NCBI GenBank assembly: GCA_035772405.1
Contig: JAYKKM010000142.1
Location: 326,001-390,000, forward strand
DNA length: 64,000 nt
Reading direction: 5' to 3'
Origin: Chrysogorgia sp. JL179-B06
Lineage: Eukaryota > Cnidaria > Anthozoa > Scleralcyonacea > Chrysogorgiidae
Shown here: piece after piece, positions 58,662 to 64,000 of the stretch
How positions within the stretch are numbered: position 1 is the stretch's first letter
Layout of the letters: each line of letters starts with the position of its first letter
Translations under genes and position numbers: made by a program
Notes under the pieces: model-generated
The model's input: the letters and a program-made list of their open reading frames with translations, nothing else
The model's database searches: none
What the model was told of the DNA's origin: nothing

Positions 58662-58715
58662 GGTATAGATGGACAAAATGGTCAAAAAGGACAGAAGGGG
58701 GACCGTGGTGAGAGG
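58662..58715 (+). CDS. Collagen exon 13
   Basis: 54 nt: GID GQN GQK GQK GDR GER. It is strongly charged, with duplicate GQK triplets. Confidence 0.95.
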
Positions 58716-60498
58716 GTAAGTTATTGCAGCATGTACAGTTAAATCTTGGTTTGGACTGGGGCCCTCTTCAAGACCTTTCTATGGGCCACAACAGGCCGGC
58801 CGGATTAATGCGTCGTCAGTGGACCTCAGGTTCAGGCACTTACATCTCGTGGGCCCTAATCAAGGTAGCCCAGGGTAAAACAGAGTTTGGACGATTTGGG
58901 AGGCCCATACAGAAGCCCAAAATGGTGAGTTGAGTGCCCTTCTCTCATTGGGGCCCTGGACGAAATAACTCAGTTGCACCTAATACGTACTCAGACAGCA
59001 GACCCTAGGCCCTAATTCTTTCGTAGACCTAGTACTTTCGTAGATCCTAAAACTGAATAATTCTGTGGGTTGGAACGCTTTCGTTTGTGCAAAAATCATC
59101 GAATGCAATCAAATGCGTAGTGATCTATGTACGTAAAATCGTAAAACTGCACAAAAACATTTCACAACTCGCAACCTAGTGAGTGTGAGTAGCGACTTTA
59201 TTTAAAGAGGGTAGCACATGACAGTATTTCAGATACTGATAATGGTACGTTGGAATGCAGATTCATAAGACCGATCGAAGACTTGCTTTGGTTGCGTCTC
59301 GACCGTGAGACTGCTGACGATAACTGTAACGTTGCGTCACATGCAGGATTTTTTTGCCGTATGGCCATTACTGCAGCGAGGGTTAACATATTCATGTATG
59401 TTAAATTGTGCACATTTCTGCCGCGAGGTTCCCGTGCTGGGTCAATTACCACATCCAAAAACTATCCATTAAATATAATATAGATTTCCACCAGATGTGA
59501 GCTATTTTGCAATCTGATTGGTTCTTGTACTGGCTAGATATCACCTCATATCCTATTAGTAATGAAAAAACAAAATGGCAGAATGTTTTTCTAAAGTGAA
59601 TAAGCACGAAGTGAATAAGCACGAAATCGGTATTTTCTTGATAAAACAACAGGAAAAATACAAGAAAATGCCATGAATGTCAATATTATTTCGCACCTTT
59701 ATACCATTTTGCACCTAAAATTCCACTGACGTGGTCAGTGCGACAGGTGCCGGAGGTTGACCCATTAGTTGTCATGGTTAGTATAGGTTACCACCAAATT
59801 GGGGATGGCTAAAAGGGATGACTCAAAAGGACCTTTCTGTTTTTGTCTGGTCTTTATTTTTGGTTAGGTTAGGATTAGCTACGATTAGGGTTAGGTTTAA
59901 GGTTAGGGTTAGGGGTAGGATTGAGATTAGGGTTAGGATTAGAAGTAGTCTAGAAAAGCCCTCTAAATGTGATGTTTGAGAGGAAACCAGCAGAGGCGAA
60001 TGGTCTAACAAGCAAAATAATGTTAACGTAAATGAGGGATAGTATGGTGAAAACGAGACACTGTTTATACAGTAGTTTGTGGTATCTTTGAAGGGAGCCG
60101 TAGTTAATGGATTAAACACAGAAATGAAGCGTTTTTCCAAAGAGCATCAAAATTGTGTAATCCTGAAGGGCGAGCACAATTTCAGCTCTCTTGGAAGTGT
60201 GTATTAATTTCAAGTAGCCATGTTATTACTTATAATAATAATGATATACAGGAGTGCAATTTTATCGGTAATTGTATCCCTCGGTAATATTACAGCTATT
60301 ACAGAGGGGATATAGTTGCCAGGTAATAGAATGAATAGTTGTTTTATATTAATTTTGGCATATGTTTTCTCAAGACTGTAATTTAATTTTAAATCAGAAA
60401 AAGTATTTAAAAAATGATCCTGGGTTAGTTTTACAGTATTAAGTATTAGGAATTTGATGTTGGGAGTTTTTGCTTCGTTAATATTTTTTTATTTAAAG
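58716..60498 (+). other. Collagen intron with telomere-like stretch
   Basis: No exon seen. 59862-59944 has degenerate TTAGGG-type repeats. The remainder looks unique. Confidence 0.5.
59862..59944 (+). repeat. Degenerate interstitial TTAGGG-like repeats
   Basis: GGTTAGGTTAGGATTAGC then ATTAGGGTTAGGTTTAAGG and further TTAGGGTTAGGGGTAGG variants. Units of 5-7 bp. Similar short runs occur near 17260 and 21003. Confidence 0.65.
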
Positions 60499-60543
60499 GG
60501 TGAACACGGTAATCCTGGAACTAGTGGACCTAATGGATCTCCA
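60499..60543 (+). CDS. Collagen exon 14
   Basis: 45 nt: GEH GNP GTS GPN GSP. The acceptor ATTTAAAG is weak in C but preceded by a T-rich tract; the donor is GTGAGT. Confidence 0.94.
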
Positions 60544-60629
60544 GTGAGTTTCTAACTAGTATTTTGTCAGTGAATTTATCTTTCCTTTCACCCCTATGGA
60601 AATGGGTATAGGAGTTTTTTAGACGTTGG

Positions 60630-60675
60630 ACCTACACACTATTTCGACAGTACACCAACCTTTTAGAGTTTACGA
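60630..60675. repeat. Single end of the 28819 MITE family
   Basis: CTACACACTATTTCGACAGT then ACACCAACCTTTTAGAG matches one arm of the hairpin MITE at 28819-28986. The partner arm is absent. Confidence 0.55.
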
Positions 60676-60902
60676 TTTTTGTTTCAACAACACAGAAAAA
60701 CACTTTTATATTTATTTAGACAGTTTATCTGCAACTTCAATTATCGTCATAATCGTTGTCTAATGCCACTTATAATACCATTATCATTGTCGTTACTGTC
60801 TTTGTTCTTATCGTTGTTGTTGTCGTAGTTATTGTTGTCATTATGACATAGTCCTTATTTGTCATAATTTATCATTATCCTCAACATCGTTATGCTCACA
60901 AT

Positions 60903-61000
60903 TAGGGATGAGCCGATCAAGAAAATCAAATTTACCGATCCGATAAATTCCGATACGATCTGATTGCCCAATTTATCGGTGATTACCGATATTTGTCAAT
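60903..61000. repeat. hAT-like left end with CCGATCCGATA motifs
   Basis: TAGGGATGAGCCGATCAAG is followed by ACCGATCCGATAA, CCGATACGATC, TTATCGGTGATTACCGATAT. This layout resembles a hAT terminus; I found no matching right end. Confidence 0.5.
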
Positions 61001-61905
61001 AGGAATTCCTGACACTTGAATTTGCCGCAAAACAATAGCAAAACATAGCATTGTATATTGTTTAGCAAAGATAATGTGATCATTAACCATCAGTTATCAG
61101 CGTGGAATTTAAGTTGAAATATGAAAAATGAAATATGATTGACGGAAGTCGGAAACAAAATGTGTTTCACCAAACAAGAAATATGACGTGTTAAAACTGA
61201 TGAAAAAATCGTGTATATCTTTGAGAGCATTGAAACTTGAAACTTTGCATGTATCTTCGTTTTCTGACATAGTAAGCTTTGCAACCAACGTCAAACTTCC
61301 GTTTCAAATTAGTTAAGTTAGTACAAATCTACTCAACCAGTATCAATTCGAAAATGTTTCCCAGCGAAGAGAAAACAATTCATTTTGTTTTGGAAATCAA
61401 GAGGACTGGAATATAATCATTTACCATGGCAACCATAAAATTGGAACGATTTTCTGCAGTTTAGTGGTCTGTATGCACATTCAAAATTTCAAGTGATTTT
61501 GTTTAATAATCTTAAAAATATATACGATTTTCCAAAATGTTAAAATGTTGTGCAAACCATGTGACATCATAGGTCATCTCATTTGAATATCACATAGGTC
61601 TAAATATCTCAAGAACTAAGTTAAATATGGAAAAGTTGTAAATTGTATTCTTCGTTATTTGAAGAGTTCTTTCAAATAAGATAAACTTAATTTTCGTGTC
61701 ATATACACTTTAAGTATTTTTCGACACATTGAAGTTCTCTTATTTAACTTAGCAGCTTTCATATTTTTTTCATAATAAACCATTACATTATTATTATTAA
61801 TATTATATATCAACGACATCTTGGAATGTAGTAATGGCGGCGTCTTTTTAACACATTGTTTTGCCATCAGTATCACTAATCCATTTTCTAAATTTTTATT
61901 ATTAG
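61001..61905 (+). other. Collagen intron between exons 14 and 15, right part
   Basis: AT-rich, without recognisable exon. If the hAT-like end at 60903 is real, this may be its decayed body. Confidence 0.35.
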
Positions 61906-62004
61906 GGTGTAGATGGTGTGGCCGGTCCAAGCGGTCTGGCGGGTGTGGAAGGCCCGAATGGTGGCAAAGGTAACAGTGGTCAAGTGGGTGACCAAGGATC
62001 TCAG
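61906..62004 (+). CDS. Collagen exon 15: 99-nt exon
   Basis: Eleven triplets: GVD GVA GPS GLA GVE GPN GGK GNS GQV GDQ GSQ. 99 nt equals a 54 plus 45 fusion. Donor GTGAGT. Confidence 0.95.
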
Positions 62005-62353
62005 GTGAGTATATTGGGAGTTATGGTGAGGCATTTTCCCTCGAGTGCTGAACGATTTTAGCTTTACACTTTGCATGTACAAGGAAAAAGAAAAGTGATT
62101 GTTTGATTTCACCTTTTTAGTCGCTCCTAATAACCTGAAAGCCATATGCCCGGCTTCTACTTAAATGGATGCTTGCCATGCTAAGGCTAGGTAGTACTTT
62201 GCTAGCTTGAGTATGTTGGGGAAGATTGATTAGTGCAAACATTTAGTTGTATTAGTTTTTTGAGTTGTGACTAATATCTGGTAAAGGATATAGCTTATGA
62301 AGTTTTAATTCTATTTCCGTTTTGTTAAATAGAGTGCGTTGTGTTTAATTTAG

Positions 62354-62407
62354 GGTAACCGCGGAGACACTGGAAAGGACGGCACTGCGGGAGAGCCAGG
62401 CGATCAG
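62354..62407 (+). CDS. Collagen exon 16
   Basis: 54 nt: GNR GDT GKD GTA GEP GDQ. The donor GTTAGA is non-optimal but in frame. Confidence 0.94.
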
Positions 62408-62574
62408 GTTAGAACAGGGTTCTATTTTATTGCAAAAATGTAATTACTCCTACTTAGTTAAAATTTGAGTCAGTTGCCTTTGTTACTCCTCATCGGGATG
62501 TATCTACAAAAAGTTGGTCCTTATGAATTCACGGTTTGTGTCTGTAGAAAATCGTCGGCTCAAAGTTGATATAC

Positions 62575-62790
62575 AGCGGCAGTTTTTGTTTTCTTATCAA
62601 CTTTGACGTCATCGAGTGCTTGTCTAAGTTTTGTTTCTTCCACTCAATGACGTCAAACTTGAAAAGGAAGCCCTGCTGTACATGACAATGACAACATTAT
62701 TTCTTGAGTACAAGAGCATATATCGTCAAATTATTAACAGTCTGGAAGGTATTTGATTTAAATATTATTTGTTTTATGACTACAGTTCGG
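62575..62790. repeat. Third relative of the TTAA-family MITE
   Basis: TCAACTTTGACGTCATCGAG pairs with TGACGTCAAACTTGA (62605-62660), as at 51758-51828, and GTACAAGAGCATATATCGTC matches the TACAAGAGCAGATAACGTA site. The Mutator-like insertion is absent here. Confidence 0.55.
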
Positions 62791-63048
62791 CTAAAAGATT
62801 TTATTAAAAAGTCAATGTCTAGATTAAATTGCTTGCTAAATGATAAATGTCTAAAATCGCTAAATCTTAGTATCGTTGAAAATAGCTTACAACATCCTTG
62901 CGTGTTTCACATATCAACACACATGTATCACATGTAATCATGCGTATAATCTCACATGCCGCGGAATTTGGTATATTGAATTTATTTTACTGCCAACTCG
63001 TTGTGTTGGTATATTACAAATGATAATGAATATGTTATATCTTTGTAG

Positions 63049-63147
63049 GGTGATCCAGGTCCAGAAGGACCAGCAGGATCAGCAGGTCCGTCAGGTGATC
63101 CTGGTGACCAGGGGAGTGAAGGAGTACGAGGCCCCCCTGGGCTAGTG
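63049..63147 (+). CDS. Collagen exon 17: 99-nt exon
   Basis: Eleven triplets: GDP GPE GPA GSA GPS GDP GDQ GSE GVR GPP GLV. Phase 0 at the end, donor GTAAGT. The gene continues to the right; no further Gly-X-Y exon is seen before 64000. Confidence 0.95.
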
Positions 63148-63261
63148 GTAAGTACTGTAGTAGGATTTTTCTTTTCCAGATTTAAACTTTCACTATTTAC
63201 GCCTATGAGCTTCTGTACGAAGTATGACGCCGAATTTGGAAAAGCTATGCTGTTATCGAGA

Positions 63262-63503
63262 GAAATGAATCAGTTGTCCAAGGTTTTCCCATAATATAGA
63301 ACACAAACTACGGCTCCATAACAGTAACTAATATGTAGCCGGAATTAGCGCATGGCGGCTACATTGGAGTGACCACGGTGGTCTAATACCAATACGGCTG
63401 TGTGAATCCCGTGCTAATCCCGGCTTCATAATTACTGTAATGGGGCCGTAGTTTGTGCTCTAAATTCCGCGAAAACCTTCGACAACTGATTCATTTTAGC
63501 ATC
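63262..63503. mobile_element. 242-bp near-complete palindrome MITE
   Basis: AAATGAATCAGTTGTCCAAG pairs with CTTCGACAACTGATTCATTT, continuing through CACAAACTACGGCTCCA and TGGGGCCGTAGTTTGTG to the centre near GACCACGGTGGTC. Arms of about 110 bp. Confidence 0.75.
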
Positions 63504-64000
63504 TAAAAATATCAGACGCAGATAGTCTCTGTCGCCTATAGTAAAACTATATAGCGTCCCTTCAAGATGGCCGCCGCGAAATATTCCCGGATTCATTTTT
63601 TCGCAGCATCCAAACAATAGTTGCTCGATCCAGTTATAGGGGAACGGAGGCTCCACGCGCGGTCATTTCGCTGTACCAACACGTTCAAGTGATCCCGTAA
63701 AAGAACTTTCGCGAGTTCCCACGACTCATTCACAGGAAGCAGATAGCTTCTCTAGTGTACCTAGATGTTTTTGTTTCTGCCTTTTAAGATTCTCGAGCTT
63801 CTTAAGCTTATCCAAGGAAGATTTTAATACAGATATAAATAGAGTTAAGTTCTACGGTGAAGGGCAGTTTGGAGAGAGAACTGCGCACTTCAAACTTTGC
63901 CTTTCCATCGACCACATAGCGTTGATAAGACTCTTTATCACATCATGACAAAGAACACAGCTCATTTGTGTAAAATGAAAAAAAAATAACTGGAAAGGCT
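63504..64000 (+). other. Collagen intron at right edge
   Basis: No collagen exon, RNA or element boundary recognised. It is presumed intron 17. Confidence 0.4.

Larger units (their letters stand above)
23734..63147 (+). other. Fibrillar collagen gene, 5' portion (17 exons found, runs off the right edge)
   Basis: The gene encodes a secreted extracellular-matrix collagen. Exons found: 76, 11, 36, 63, 81, 27, 45, 54, 54, 54, 108, 45, 54, 45, 99, 54 and 99 nt, total 1005 nt, all GT-AG and in one frame. Every exon from the third on starts at a codon boundary, and the helix exons begin with Gly, as in fibrillar collagen genes built from 54-nt units. Order of parts: signal peptide, short minor helix, non-collagenous linker, then the major helix (79 perfect triplets in this window). 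No VWC or thrombospondin-like N domain was found, though an exon could be missed in the long introns. The C-propeptide lies beyond the window. Orthology to a particular collagen type cannot be set without it. Confidence 0.92.

Noticed and set aside
59862..59944. True telomere or chromosome-end fusion
   Set aside because: Only about 80 bp of degenerate units inside an intron, with similar short runs elsewhere.

Overview
This window is nuclear DNA of an AT-rich, intron-rich, transposon-rich animal. Protein-coding sequence is short exons with GT-AG introns, and there is no prokaryotic operon structure. Three host genes are recognisable, all on the + strand: the last two exons of a Rough-class homeobox gene (30-196 and 2698-2901), a complete two-coding-exon SEC61G gene (9309-11141), and the 5' part of a fibrillar collagen gene (23734 to beyond the right edge, 17 exons found). 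A Rough homeobox, CR1/L2-type LINEs, DIRS-like and Penelope-like fragments, and many hAT, Harbinger, TTAA-target and TA-target elements point to a marine invertebrate. My best guess is an anthozoan cnidarian, but no marker here fixes the phylum.

Layout. 1-2901: 3' end of the homeobox gene, its intron holding a hAT MITE, a 300-bp fold-back MITE and a tRNA-derived SINE. 3800-8700: a Harbinger transposase relic, a TACAGT-ended MITE, SINEs, a CR1/L2-like LINE with a visible target-site duplication, and another LINE tail. 9309-11141: SEC61G. 11500-22450: no host gene; a helicase-like fragment, about eight inverted-repeat elements, long (TA)n arrays and a LINE on the minus strand. 23734-63147: the collagen gene. 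Exon 1 is a signal peptide; an 11-nt exon and three short exons encode a minor triple helix; a 27-nt exon encodes a non-collagenous linker ending in Pro-Gln; then 11 exons of 45, 54, 99 or 108 nt encode 79 uninterrupted Gly-X-Y triplets. The 5' introns are huge (up to about 10 kb) and carry most of the transposons; exons cluster more tightly from 51 kb onward.

The exons found in the collagen gene sum to 1005 nt and keep one reading frame throughout. The order of exon sizes at the start of the main helix matches what I recall of vertebrate fibrillar collagen genes. A 56-bp tandem duplication has doubled one splice acceptor, with only the downstream copy preserving the frame.

The rest is a dense transposon palimpsest in which insertion order can often be read: at least six hAT-type elements with exact 8-bp target duplications, one element with a 9-bp duplication and a related empty site elsewhere in the window, two TTAA elements sharing a single TTAA, and a LINE splitting a repeat whose uninterrupted copy lies 18 kb away. 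I saw no CRISPR array, no genuine tRNA or rRNA gene, and no clearly new gene system. The most unusual structure is a set of five unrelated TA-flanked elements whose subterminal phrase is repeated internally.
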